DNA of 64,000 nt from Anaerolineae bacterium (GTDB lineage: Bacteria; Chloroflexota; Anaerolineae; Anaerolineales; Villigracilaceae): the NCBI GenBank assembly GCA_018645405.1, contig JABGOQ010000087.1, positions 1-64,000 on the forward strand, given 5' to 3'. A program made the position numbers and the translations under genes. The first letter of the stretch is position 1. The number at the start of each line of letters is the position of its first letter. This document shows positions 36,589 to 45,596 of this stretch, piece by piece. The notes beneath the pieces are model-generated. The model was not told the origin of the DNA. It saw only the letters and a program-made list of their open reading frames with translations, and ran no database searches.

Positions 36589-38049
36589 ATGCCTATTCAT
36601 TTTGGAACCGACGGCTGGCGTGCTGTTATCTCAGACTCATTCACTTTCGCCAATTTACGAATGGTCGCACAAGCCATTGCAGATGCAGTTTCCTCTGGTC
36701 AATTTGACAAGAAAATCAATGGCTCCCCTGAGCCTGATTTGAAGAAAATTGTGGTTGGATTTGATACACGTTTTCTTTCCGATCGTTACGCGGGTGAGAT
36801 TACACGTGTTTTAGCAGCGAATGGTTATACCGTTCATTTGACTCAAGCTGATGCACCGGGCCCCGCCGTGTCTTTTGCGGTGAAGAACCTGAATGCAGTG
36901 GCGGGGATCATGCTAACCGCATCCCATAACGCACCGCGCTATAACGGAATAAAGCTAAAAGCATCCTATGGTGGCTCTGCTTTGCCTGTTCAATGTCGGC
37001 GTGTGGAAGTGTATATCAATGACAACGAAGAGCGCGCTCGGGGTCCCAACTTGATGAGTTTTTCTAAAGCTCGTGCGGCAGGTTTGATCAAGAAATTCAA
37101 TCCGCTCCCTGATTACTATACGCATTTGCGTACTTTGATCGATTCTGATTTAATTGCTGATAATCCCCAAAATTTCGTCGTTGATTCGATGTATGGATCT
37201 GGGCGCGGCGCGATAAAAGGTTTCTTGCAGGGAACAGGCTGTGAAGTAGCAGAAATTCGTCATCACTTAAACCCTGGTTTTGGTGGAATTCATCCTGAGC
37301 CAATTGGGGCAAATTTAGGGGCACTGGCTAGTGCAATTAGTACGGGGATGGGAGATTTTGGTCTCGCCACAGACGGTGATGCAGACCGCATTGGCGCGAT
37401 GGATGGGCGTGGCACTTTTGTTGATCCCCACAAGATCATGGCTCTCGCGCTCAAGCATCTGGTCGAAGTTCGCGGGATGACAGGGGCTGTTGTACGCACC
37501 GTCTCCACCACGCGGATGCTGGACAGACTCGCAAATCGCTACGGGCTAAAAATCTACGAAACCCCTGTTGGCTTCAATCATATCGCTGATTATATGATGA
37601 GCGAGAATGTGCTTATCGGTGGTGAAGAATCGGGCGGCATCTCCTTCAAAGGACATATCCCCGAAGGTGACGGACCGCTTATGGGCTTATTGCTCGTTGA
37701 GATGATTGCAGCAGCAAAGAAACCGCTCCATGAAATGGTACAGGACTTGTTAAATGATGTTGGTCCTGCCCACTATCAACGCACTGATTTACGCTTGAAA
37801 CGCCCTGTTGAAAAAGCAGAGATGACTGAATATCTCACCAAGCAGGCTCCAGCAAAAATTGCCGAGCATAAAGTGGTCGAGGTCAGTGCAAGTGATGGCG
37901 TCAAATATATTCTGGCTGACGACTCGTGGCTATTAGTTCGTCCCTCTGGCACCGAGCCAGTCTTACGCGTTTACGCCGAAGGACGCAGCGAAGCAACTGT
38001 GCAAGCATTGCTCGATTATGGTGAGACAGTAGCAGAATCGGTAGTTTAA
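36589..38049 (+). CDS. Phosphoglucomutase/phosphomannomutase family protein
   Basis: This 486-residue alpha-D-phosphohexomutase interconverts sugar 1- and 6-phosphates. The N-terminus HFGTDGWRAVIS, the phosphoserine loop TASHNAPRYNGIK, the metal loop DGDADRIG, the sugar-binding GGEESGG and the C-terminal phosphate loop RPSGTEP are all intact. The start at 36589 follows CGGAG. Sequence alone does not settle whether glucose-, mannose- or glucosamine-phosphate is preferred. It lies upstream of a clear terminator and is probably monocistronic. It could feed sugar nucleotides to the glycan operon at 41.7-48.3 kb. Confidence 0.93.
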   Translation: MPIHFGTDGWRAVISDSFTFANLRMVAQAIADAVSSGQFDKKINGSPEPDLKKIVVGFDTRFLSDRYAGEITRVLAANGYTVHLTQADAPGPAVSFAVKNLNAVAGIMLTASHNAPRYNGIKLKASYGGSALPVQCRRVEVYINDNEERARGPNLMSFSKARAAGLIKKFNPLPDYYTHLRTLIDSDLIADNPQNFVVDSMYGSGRGAIKGFLQGTGCEVAEIRHHLNPGFGGIHPEPIGANLGALASAISTGMGDFGLATDGDADRIGAMDGRGTFVDPHKIMALALKHLVEVRGMTGAVVRTVSTTRMLDRLANRYGLKIYETPVGFNHIADYMMSENVLIGGEESGGISFKGHIPEGDGPLMGLLLVEMIAAAKKPLHEMVQDLLNDVGPAHYQRTDLRLKRPVEKAEMTEYLTKQAPAKIAEHKVVEVSASDGVKYILADDSWLLVRPSGTEPVLRVYAEGRSEATVQALLDYGETVAESVV

Positions 38050-38078
38050 CTTACACAAAAGGATAATTTACAGGCTGA

Positions 38079-38114
38079 GACCCTAAAGGACAAAATTCCT
38101 TTAGGGTCTTTTCT
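38079..38114 (+). terminator. Intrinsic terminator after the phosphohexomutase gene
   Basis: A perfect 12-bp stem (38079-38090 with 38097-38108) with a 6-nt loop is followed by TTTTCTTT. Confidence 0.9.
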
Positions 38115-38140
38115 TTGCCCTATCTCCTTTGATTTAGCGT

Positions 38141-38146
38141 TATAAT
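38141..38146 (+). promoter_or_regulatory. -10 box of yqeY, probably leaderless
   Basis: TATAAT stands seven bases before the ATG of the next gene, so initiation would fall at or next to the start codon. No ribosome binding site is present. A clear -35 box was not found at 17 bases; TTGCCC at 38115 is 20 bases away. Confidence 0.55.
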
Positions 38147-38153
38147 CCACATC

Positions 38154-38600
38154 ATGGATACAAAAACTGAACTTAACGAAGCTATGAAAGATGCTTTACG
38201 CGCCAAAGATAAAGTTGCCAAACGCACACTAACGATGGTGCGCGCTGCCATTCAGCAAGCCGAAAAAGATCGTCGTGAAGAACTTGATGAGACTGCCGTT
38301 CTTGCAATTCTGCAAAAGGAGGTAAAGTCTCGACACGAGTCTATTGCCGAGGCAAAAAAAGCAGGACGAGATGATCTCGTTGCAGATACAGAGGCTGAGG
38401 TCGTGATCTTGCAAAAATATCTCCCTAAAGCAATGAGCGCAGAAGATTTGCACGCTCTCGCTGCCGAAGTAGTTGCCGAGCTGGATGCCAGCACGCTAGT
38501 CGATATGGGCAATGTAATGAAAGTCCTTATTCCCCGCGTAGCAGGGCGTGCTCCCGGTGGAGAAATTAGCAAAGTTGTGCGAGAACTACTACAAGGCTAA
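38154..38600 (+). CDS. yqeY: GatB/YqeY domain protein
   Basis: This 148-residue protein matches the stand-alone YqeY family related to the tail of the GatB amidotransferase subunit. Features are the N-terminal helical part with MKDALRAKDKVAKRTLTMVRAAI, an ILQKYLPKAMS hinge, and the C-terminal small domain with MGNVMKVLIPRVAGRAPGGEISKVV. The family may act on tRNA or amidation, but its activity is not firmly known. It starts without a Shine-Dalgarno site, directly after a TATAAT box. It is followed by pgpH, ybeY and dgkA in the same direction, so it may lead that operon. Confidence 0.93.
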   Translation: MDTKTELNEAMKDALRAKDKVAKRTLTMVRAAIQQAEKDRREELDETAVLAILQKEVKSRHESIAEAKKAGRDDLVADTEAEVVILQKYLPKAMSAEDLHALAAEVVAELDASTLVDMGNVMKVLIPRVAGRAPGGEISKVVRELLQG

Positions 38601-38651
38601 TTCGATATGTTTTCCATTTCCTTACGGAATATAGAATAAAAAGAGAGATTT

Positions 38652-40784
38652 TTGAGAACACCTGGTTTCCTGGAACAATCCCCTCCCCCTAAGCGTTTTG
38701 TTTTTTTACGCGCATTTGTGCTAATCGTTACTGCGTTAGCAGCTTTTGCCGCGCTGGTACTGCCGCTGGCTCTAAGCCCTGTCGCACTACCTTTAGCTGT
38801 CGGAGATGTCGCCCCGCGCGATTTAGAAGCTCCTTACGCAGTTGACTATATTAGTGAAGTCCGCACAGAGAACGCACGTCAGAGCGCAGCGTTAACGATT
38901 GCTCCAGTTTATACACTCGCTGATCCATCCATTGCACGGGGGCAAATTGAAAGTCTGCGCGGGGTTTTGCTCTATATCAACACCGTCCGCGCAGATGAAT
39001 ATGCCACCATAGAAGAACAAACTACCGATTTGCTCGCATTAGAAGAAATCAAACTTAAAGAAGAAATCAGTACAACGATTTTGACTTTAAACGATACACA
39101 ATGGGAGACAATCCAGCAGGAGGCGTTGAGCGTCCTTGAACAGGTAATGCGAAATAGCATTCGGCAGAGTGATGTGGCGAGTGTGCAGCGTAGCGTTCCT
39201 TCACGCGTTAGTTTGGCGTTGACGGAAACCCAAGCTCAATTGGTCTCGGAGTTAGCACGGGCTTTCATCATTCCCAACAGCCTGTATAGCGATGATTTAA
39301 CGGAAGCAGCCCAGACGTCGGCGCGCGAAGCGGTAGAACCTACCGCTCAAAGCTTTAAGGCTGGAGAAATGATTGTCTCGGGGGGGCAGATCATCACATC
39401 AGAGAATTTAGAAGCATTAGAAACGCTTGGGTTAATCCAATCTGAGGAAGTATGGCCAATATACCTTGGGGCTGGCGTTCTAACGCTAACGCTTTCAATT
39501 TTCTTGTGGCTATATTTCAGCTATCGCCCGACAAAACTACTGAACGATATGCGGAGTCTGATTTCGGCATCAATTTTTTTCCTGATTTTCTTGATCGGTG
39601 CCCGTCTGATTATCCCGAACCAAGCGATTATCCCTTATTTATATCCGCTACCTGCCTATGGATTGCTGATCGCAACACTTTTTGGAATAGATGCAGCATT
39701 TGTACTTATATTTTCATTAAGCTTACTGACAACTTACGGGTTACCAAACGCACTCGATCTGACAGCCTATTATTTAATTTCTTCTTTAATCAGTATACTT
39801 ATTCTTGGAAAGGCTCAACAGGTATGGTCTTTTTTGAAAGCAGGCTTAGCGGTATCGATGGCTGGGCTGGCAATGCTTTTGGTATATTGGCTACCCTCTA
39901 CCAGTACCGATTGGGTTGGGTTAGCGACACTTGCCGCCGCCGCAGCCTTTAGCGGTATCGCTTCAGCAAGTCTAACGCTTCTCTTGCAATTTTCTCTTGC
40001 CCAAATTTTAGGGCTAACAACTACCTTACGCTTGCTTGAAATTTCTCGCCCAGATACACCTTTGCTCCAATTTTTGCTACGCACTGCACCAGGAACATAC
40101 CAACATAGTTTGCAAGTTGCCAATCTTGCAGAACAAGCTGCTGAAAGCATCGGCGCGGATGCACTCTTAGTGCGTGTCGGTGCGCTCTTTCATGATGTTG
40201 GCAAAACGCAAAATCCACTTTTCTTTATTGAAAATCAGGTTCCAGGCAATATCAATACGCATGAGGATCTTGCACCAGAGGAAAGTGCAGAAATTATCAT
40301 TCGGCACGTCACAGATGGCGTTGTTTTAGGACGAAAATATCGCTTACCAAACCGTCTGATCGATTTTATGCGCGAGCATCATGGCACAAATATAACTCGC
40401 TACCAATACGCACAAGCCCTTAAAGACGCTAATGGTGATGTAAATGAGGTTGAGCTTGAAAAATTTCGTTATCCCGGACCTGCACCAAGATCGCGCGAAA
40501 CTGCACTCCTCATGTTAGCCGATGGCACCGAGGCTTGGGCAAGAGCAGACCGCCCACAGAGCGAAGAAGAATTACGCTCTCTGGTACATAAAATGTTTGA
40601 ATCCGTCCAGAAAAGCGGTCAACTTAATAACACTCGCCTAACCTTGCGCGATCTCTCAATAATCAGAGAATCTTTTGTTTCCACACTCCGCGGAACGCTA
40701 CATCCACGCGTTAAATATCCTAAAGAAAGAAACACACCTGCTTCCAATGGCGTGCCCACAATCCCAAGAGAAAAAACAGAATGA
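38652..40784 (+). CDS. pgpH: 7TM-HD cyclic-di-AMP phosphodiesterase
   Basis: This protein of about 710 residues matches PgpH. It has an N-terminal membrane helix and a long extracytoplasmic helical domain (about 50-270), then seven membrane helices to about residue 475, and a cytoplasmic HD domain. The metal-binding HD motifs are HSLQVANLAEQAA, ALFHDVGKT, NTHEDL, REHHGT and LMLADGTEAW. PgpH hydrolyses c-di-AMP and so helps control potassium and osmotic balance. The frame begins at TTG (38652) after AGAGAG; no nearer ATG fits. It overlaps ybeY by ATGA, so translation is coupled. Confidence 0.93.
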   Translation: MRTPGFLEQSPPPKRFVFLRAFVLIVTALAAFAALVLPLALSPVALPLAVGDVAPRDLEAPYAVDYISEVRTENARQSAALTIAPVYTLADPSIARGQIESLRGVLLYINTVRADEYATIEEQTTDLLALEEIKLKEEISTTILTLNDTQWETIQQEALSVLEQVMRNSIRQSDVASVQRSVPSRVSLALTETQAQLVSELARAFIIPNSLYSDDLTEAAQTSAREAVEPTAQSFKAGEMIVSGGQIITSENLEALETLGLIQSEEVWPIYLGAGVLTLTLSIFLWLYFSYRPTKLLNDMRSLISASIFFLIFLIGARLIIPNQAIIPYLYPLPAYGLLIATLFGIDAAFVLIFSLSLLTTYGLPNALDLTAYYLISSLISILILGKAQQVWSFLKAGLAVSMAGLAMLLVYWLPSTSTDWVGLATLAAAAAFSGIASASLTLLLQFSLAQILGLTTTLRLLEISRPDTPLLQFLLRTAPGTYQHSLQVANLAEQAAESIGADALLVRVGALFHDVGKTQNPLFFIENQVPGNINTHEDLAPEESAEIIIRHVTDGVVLGRKYRLPNRLIDFMREHHGTNITRYQYAQALKDANGDVNEVELEKFRYPGPAPRSRETALLMLADGTEAWARADRPQSEEELRSLVHKMFESVQKSGQLNNTRLTLRDLSIIRESFVSTLRGTLHPRVKYPKERNTPASNGVPTIPREKTE

Positions 40785-41239
40785 TCGAAATTCAATATAA
40801 TCCTACTCTTGATAAAAACCTTGACGATACTCTCTTGGCACGAGCCGCACACGTCACATTAGAGCATCAATCTGCTCCAAAGGATGACACGCTCAGTATT
40901 TTATTGACGGATGATGCTCAGATTCAGTCACTTAATCGTGAATATCGTGGCTTCGACACACCATCCGATGTTCTCTCCTTTGACGTACACGAACGTGACC
41001 CGGAAACTGGTTTCCTTTATCTTGGCGAGATCATCATCTCGATTCCCTATGCCGCCAAACAAGCCCAAAAGAACGGACACCCCCTCCAAGCGGAGGTTCA
41101 ACTCCTCATCGTTCATGGGACTTTGCATATTTTGGGGCATGACCATGCCAACCCCACAGAAAAAGCTAAAATGTGGAATGCACAAAGTGAAATATTGACA
41201 CATCTTGGTTTGACAGAAATTAAAATTCAAGAAATATGA
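40781..41239 (+). CDS. ybeY: Endoribonuclease YbeY
   Basis: This 152-residue single-strand RNase acts in 16S rRNA 3'-end maturation and ribosome quality control. The zinc site HGTLHILGHDH is complete, and the family segments NREYRGFDTPSDVLSF and LGEIIIS are present. The ATG overlaps the pgpH stop by ATGA, and its own stop overlaps dgkA in the same way. The pgpH-ybeY-dgkA order is a common bacterial arrangement. Confidence 0.97.
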   Translation: MIEIQYNPTLDKNLDDTLLARAAHVTLEHQSAPKDDTLSILLTDDAQIQSLNREYRGFDTPSDVLSFDVHERDPETGFLYLGEIIISIPYAAKQAQKNGHPLQAEVQLLIVHGTLHILGHDHANPTEKAKMWNAQSEILTHLGLTEIKIQEI

Positions 41240-41610
41240 GCAAATTTATTAAATCCCGCTTACGTTCTTTTTCTTACGCTTTTCAAGGTTGGTATTATGT
41301 TCTCCGCAACGAACAAAATGCCTGGGTCCATGCAGTAATCACTGTGCTGGTCATCTTTCTTGCGTTTTGGTTAGATCTTCCCACACGAGATTGGGCGGTC
41401 ATTCTCCTTGCCATTGTCATGGTCTGGGCAGCAGAGTTTTTCAACACCGCAATTGAGAGCATTGTTGATCTTGTCAGCCCAGATAAGCATCCGCTGGCCA
41501 AGGTTGGCAAAGATGTTGGCGCAGCTGCTGTGCTGATTGCCGCACTAACGTCTGTTTTAATTGGATTGCTTATTCTAGGGCCGCCACTTTTGAAGAGACT
41601 CAATTTTTAG
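41236..41610 (+). CDS. dgkA: Diacylglycerol kinase / undecaprenol kinase
   Basis: This 124-residue protein has three membrane helices and the family motif AAEFFNTAIESIVDLVSPDKHPLAK... in its middle, with the catalytic glutamates and KVGKDVGAAAV following. In Gram-positive-like bacteria this family phosphorylates undecaprenol to replenish the wall-lipid carrier; in proteobacteria it acts on diacylglycerol. Which applies here is not visible. The start overlaps the ybeY stop by ATGA, completing a coupled trio. No clear terminator separates it from the convergent glycan operon. Confidence 0.94.
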   Translation: MSKFIKSRLRSFSYAFQGWYYVLRNEQNAWVHAVITVLVIFLAFWLDLPTRDWAVILLAIVMVWAAEFFNTAIESIVDLVSPDKHPLAKVGKDVGAAAVLIAALTSVLIGLLILGPPLLKRLNF

Positions 41611-41668
41611 AAACCCCATAATCTTTATAGTGCTTGAGGTGGAAAGACAATTAGCAAAAAAAGCTACC

Positions 41669-43726
41669 TTAGCGAAGCGGACAATATTTTAGTTCATCCT
41701 GGATTTCTGCGACCAAGGCATTACTTTTTCCTAATACTCCATCATCTGCCACGCGCTGCCAAAGGGAGCAGAACATTGGTCGCAACCCGGGGTTTTTCTC
41801 TACCGCGATTTTAGTTAACCCTTGGGCATCATCATAACGTCCTAGACGAGTATAGGCTTCGATGAAGGGGAGATATTCCGCCGCATCTGCTGGAGCAAAG
41901 GGGATATTGAAGGCTTTATCACCAAGCTTAGCGACTTTTTCCCAATCACCATCTTGGCGGGCAAGGTCGGCTTTCTCGAAATAGTAGCACCAATTATGCT
42001 CCGGTTCTTCGCCAAAAAGCCAAGTAGGCGGGTTGAAATCATCATTGTTTTTAGAAATCAACTCACGCGGCTTAGAAAGAACTAATGCTGGCGCAAGAAC
42101 ACGCGGCAACGTTAAGCTACCCATTTCCAGATCATCCACACCACGCGGAGCAAACAACATATCTTGATCGTAAACGGGGTCTAAAATCCGTAAGCAGGAT
42201 GGTGGAGAGAAATGTAAAAGTAGCGTTTGGTCTGTATTACCTTCGAATGTCGCCGCAAAATGGTCTTTGAAAATGGGTTGTCCAGCTTTCAGTGATGGCA
42301 AGTCTTCTCCCAAGCGAGCGGAAAGGTAAAAATATTCGTAATCGAGTTCGGTGTCGCTTTGTTCGGGGTTATACGCCCAATTAACCAGAAAGCTAAAAGC
42401 CTCATCGTCATTATGGGGGAAAATACCATCATCTTCTGCCAAAATCAGTGTTCCTGGTGCAATATCAGGCGCGCGCCAAAAAAGCTGTTGAGCAAAAAGA
42501 CGTTGCAAACGCCATTCACTGCGATAAATATCGCCGTTATAAATATGAGTCGTCACTGCCAAAGAAATCAACAAGGCAGCAAGCGTAAATCGTTGAGTCT
42601 TGTTTTTGATGAGCGAGAAAAGCCATGTCAGCAACATGCTTACGCCAAAGATAAATGGGAAGGTAAAGCGATCTTCAGGGAAGGTCAATTGGACGGGGAA
42701 ATTAACCGCATAGAAGGGGATGCCTGCGGCAAGAATTAAAGCAACGGAGAGGAAGAGCCAGTCCCAATCATATTTTTGCGTGGATGCCTCCGCTTCGCGC
42801 GCGACGAGAGACTTGAGATAACTTGCGAGAAGAAATGTTCCGGCGAGAAGAATTGCTCCCATAACGAGGGCAAGCCTGAGGCTGAGTCCGCTTTCGAAAC
42901 CGAAGGGTTGGGAGAAAACTTTTAGCCACGCTCCCAAGCTGACTAGGGGAAGCGCATCCCAGAGCTGAGTCCAAATCCCCAAAACAGAGAAGGAGATCTC
43001 TTCTTGTGCCGAGTAAATGGTTTCCTTATAAAGAAAAAAACGCCAATATAGATACCCTATGAGAGAGATAAGATAAGGAATATAAAAGAGAAATGTTTTT
43101 TTGATGCGTTCTTTGAAATCAAGAGAAGTTGTTGTAAGAGCTATCCAGATAAAGAGGGCGCGGAGGAGTTCCAAGCCAACGAAGTATTCTACCCCCAGCG
43201 GAATGAGGATACTTAAAAAGACAGAAATGGTAATTTTTAGAATGCGATGACGAGGATTTCGAACAGCTTGCGCCACGAGGCTTAACGAGAGGAAGAAAAG
43301 AGCTAATAAACTCCACACATATTGGTAAGTGACAGCGAGCGGTTGCTGCGTAAAACCAGGGTAGACTAAAAAGAAAAAAGCGGTGAGGATATTTTCTGGT
43401 TTTTTGGTCGGAAAGAGGGTTTTTAGTAATTGCCAGAGTGCCAGAGTTGCAAGCCAGCGAGTAAAGATTGCATAAAATTGCCACGCAGCTGGTTTTGTTC
43501 CCAAAAGTAGAGTGAGGAAGCCTTCCCAATATCCACGAATAGGGCGAGTAACTGAAAATAAATTAATCAATCCTTTTGCCCCAAGATGAGCACGCGACCA
43601 AGCGAAAGCCCAATCGTCCCAGTAGAAACCTTGTTGAAAGGCAAAGAGTCCAAAGGAGAGGAGGGCGATAATCGCTAAGATGAGAGGGAAAGACCACTCT
43701 TTGAGTTTTTCTTTGAAAAGTATCAT
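41669..43726 (-). CDS. GT-C-like polytopic membrane protein with helical C-terminal domain
   Basis: This 685-residue protein has about eleven membrane helices in its first 415 residues, then a soluble C-terminal part that ends in TPR-like helices. The early acidic motif WDDWAFAW after the first helix fits the catalytic Asp loop of GT-C polyprenyl-phosphate glycosyltransferases. The family is therefore probable but not certain. The start directly follows the wecE-like stop codon, with no gap. It is the last gene of a five-gene operon that also supplies a polyprenyl-phosphate glycosyltransferase. A model is transfer of a lipid-linked sugar to an extracytoplasmic acceptor. Confidence 0.78.
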   Translation of the reverse strand: MILFKEKLKEWSFPLILAIIALLSFGLFAFQQGFYWDDWAFAWSRAHLGAKGLINLFSVTRPIRGYWEGFLTLLLGTKPAAWQFYAIFTRWLATLALWQLLKTLFPTKKPENILTAFFFLVYPGFTQQPLAVTYQYVWSLLALFFLSLSLVAQAVRNPRHRILKITISVFLSILIPLGVEYFVGLELLRALFIWIALTTTSLDFKERIKKTFLFYIPYLISLIGYLYWRFFLYKETIYSAQEEISFSVLGIWTQLWDALPLVSLGAWLKVFSQPFGFESGLSLRLALVMGAILLAGTFLLASYLKSLVAREAEASTQKYDWDWLFLSVALILAAGIPFYAVNFPVQLTFPEDRFTFPFIFGVSMLLTWLFSLIKNKTQRFTLAALLISLAVTTHIYNGDIYRSEWRLQRLFAQQLFWRAPDIAPGTLILAEDDGIFPHNDDEAFSFLVNWAYNPEQSDTELDYEYFYLSARLGEDLPSLKAGQPIFKDHFAATFEGNTDQTLLLHFSPPSCLRILDPVYDQDMLFAPRGVDDLEMGSLTLPRVLAPALVLSKPRELISKNNDDFNPPTWLFGEEPEHNWCYYFEKADLARQDGDWEKVAKLGDKAFNIPFAPADAAEYLPFIEAYTRLGRYDDAQGLTKIAVEKNPGLRPMFCSLWQRVADDGVLGKSNALVAEIQDELKYCPLR

Positions 43727-44860
43727 TTATAAAACCTTAAACCGAAGAACAGAATCAATCACTTGTTCTTGCTCACTACTACTAAGACCATAAGAAAAAG
43801 GCAAGCGAACAAGCCTGTTGCTAACGTCCTCGGTAATTGGAAAATCGTCTGGTCTTCCGCCAAGGCGGATACCCATATCTGAAAGGTGTAGAGGAAGATA
43901 GTGGAAAACGCTGTGGATGTCATGCTCCCGTAAATAGGCAATAAATTTCTGGCGCGCATCAAGATTTGGGAGAAGTATATAAAACATATGATAGGCTTGC
44001 TCGGTGTGTTCTGGCACTGTGGGAAGTTGGATGTTTTCTTTCTCTGCCCAATCTTTTAGTGCAAAATGGTATGTCTCCCAGAGGGTTTTGCGATAGGCTT
44101 GAATTTTTTCACGTTCTTCGAGTTGAGCATAGAGTACCCCTGCCAAAATATCAGAGGGGAGATAGGATGAGCCGATATCTACCCAAGTATATTTATCTAC
44201 TTGTCCACGGAAAAATCGAGAGCGATTAGTGCCTTTTTCTCGGACGATTTCGGCGCGTTCAACGAGCTTGTGGTCATTAATTAGCAACGCACCACCTTCG
44301 CCACAAGAGAAATTCTTGGTCTCATGAAAAGATTGCGCAGCCATACTCCCAAAAGTACCCATGTATTTACCTTTATATTTAGCAAAAAGGGCATGGGCAT
44401 TATCTTCCAACACAGGGATTTTATGATGCTGGGCAATTCCCATAATTGCATCCATTTCACAACCAACGCCAGCATAATGAACGGGAACAATTGCCTTTGT
44501 GCGTGGAGTAATTGCCTCTTCAAGCTTGGATTCATCTAAATTAAGGGTATCAGGTCTAATATCCACGAAAACGGGATGTGCACCACGCAGGACAAAGGCA
44601 TTCACAGTCGAGACAAAGGTAAAGTCCGGGATGATAACCTCGTCCCCCTCCCAAATATCCAATAGAATCGCCATCATTTCGAGGGCGTGGGTGCAGGAAG
44701 TGGTCAGTAAAACTTTGGGAACGCCCAAAGTTTCTTCGAGGAGAGTATGACATTTTTTCGTGAAAGCACCATCGCCGGAGAGATGTCCGCTTTGCAGAGC
44801 GATTTTGATATTCTCTTCTTCATTGCCAACGGGGACAGGATTATTAAAAGGAATTTTCAT
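43727..44860 (-). CDS. WecE-type TDP-4-amino-4,6-dideoxyhexose aminotransferase
   Basis: This 377-residue PLP enzyme of the DegT/DnrJ/EryC1 class starts IPFNNPVPVGNEEENI, as WecE does. It has GDEVIIPDFTFVST, VLEDNAHAL, and the Schiff-base lysine in SFHETKNFSCGEGGAL. The WecE reaction converts TDP-4-keto-6-deoxyglucose to TDP-fucosamine. It overlaps the GNAT gene upstream by ATGA. The combination of aminotransferase and N-acetyltransferase matches the TDP-Fuc4NAc pathway. The TDP-glucose synthesis genes (rmlA, rmlB) are not in the window, so the precursor would come from elsewhere. Confidence 0.92.
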   Translation of the reverse strand: MKIPFNNPVPVGNEEENIKIALQSGHLSGDGAFTKKCHTLLEETLGVPKVLLTTSCTHALEMMAILLDIWEGDEVIIPDFTFVSTVNAFVLRGAHPVFVDIRPDTLNLDESKLEEAITPRTKAIVPVHYAGVGCEMDAIMGIAQHHKIPVLEDNAHALFAKYKGKYMGTFGSMAAQSFHETKNFSCGEGGALLINDHKLVERAEIVREKGTNRSRFFRGQVDKYTWVDIGSSYLPSDILAGVLYAQLEEREKIQAYRKTLWETYHFALKDWAEKENIQLPTVPEHTEQAYHMFYILLPNLDARQKFIAYLREHDIHSVFHYLPLHLSDMGIRLGGRPDDFPITEDVSNRLVRLPFSYGLSSSEQEQVIDSVLRFKVL

Positions 44861-45594
44861 TTTTCTTCATCAAACCATTTATGAAAAGTATAGAGAGAGC
44901 GATTGAGCTTCATGCCCAAACCTACCCACAAATTTTGAGAGGCGAGATTGGTGATTTGTGTTGAGATAATGAACTCTTTTGCACCCTCTTTATACGCCCA
45001 AGCAAAAGCAGCTTTGATGAGGTTTCGCCCCAATCCTTGCCCTTGTGCTTCTGGAGAGACAGCAAAAAGAGGCCCTTCAACTTCATCAGAGCTATTTTTT
45101 CTCAAAGTCAAAAAACCCTTGACTTGCCCATTTGATTTTGCAACAAGAACTTCATCCGCGATTTCTTTACGGCAAGAACGAACTGCCCAATCGAGATAGC
45201 CTTCATCACAATCGCGTGGATCAAAACGTGGGTCGGCATGATAATGACTTCGATAGTCAGCAAAAGCACTTTGGGTTATTTTTTTAATACGCACTTCATC
45301 TTCAGGCTGTATATAAAACACAGTTTCTTTTTCTCTTGGCAATATATTTTCAGCAGACAAAAGGTAGCGAAAATAGAGCAGTGTATTCATCAAGGAAAAA
45401 TCTTTTGCTTCTAGCGCATGAACCAACTCAATTTTGTCTGTTTCGCAACGCAAGATAAGAAATTCTACATTTTCCTTCTGACAAAACTCTTCGATAAGGG
45501 GTAAATCAGTCAAATTCTGAACAAAAGCACGCGCAGTGCGAAAGCCAAAACGAGTTTCATCAAGAGGAGAAAGAGAGATCGAAGTTTCAGGCAT
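44857..45594 (-). CDS. GNAT acetyltransferase, candidate amino-sugar N-acetyltransferase
   Basis: This 245-residue protein has a C-terminal GNAT fold with the acetyl-CoA loop QGQGLGRNLI and the final NLWVGLGMK strand-helix. An N-terminal half has LTDLPLIEEFCQKE and the SHYHADPRFD segment, reminiscent of WecD. The placement directly before the WecE-like gene, with overlapping stop and start, supports acetylation of the 4-amino sugar made by that enzyme. Substrate assignment rests on this context. The ATG follows only two bases after the stop of the upstream glycosyltransferase gene. Confidence 0.87.
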   Translation of the reverse strand: MPETSISLSPLDETRFGFRTARAFVQNLTDLPLIEEFCQKENVEFLILRCETDKIELVHALEAKDFSLMNTLLYFRYLLSAENILPREKETVFYIQPEDEVRIKKITQSAFADYRSHYHADPRFDPRDCDEGYLDWAVRSCRKEIADEVLVAKSNGQVKGFLTLRKNSSDEVEGPLFAVSPEAQGQGLGRNLIKAAFAWAYKEGAKEFIISTQITNLASQNLWVGLGMKLNRSLYTFHKWFDEEK

Positions 45595-45596
45595 AA

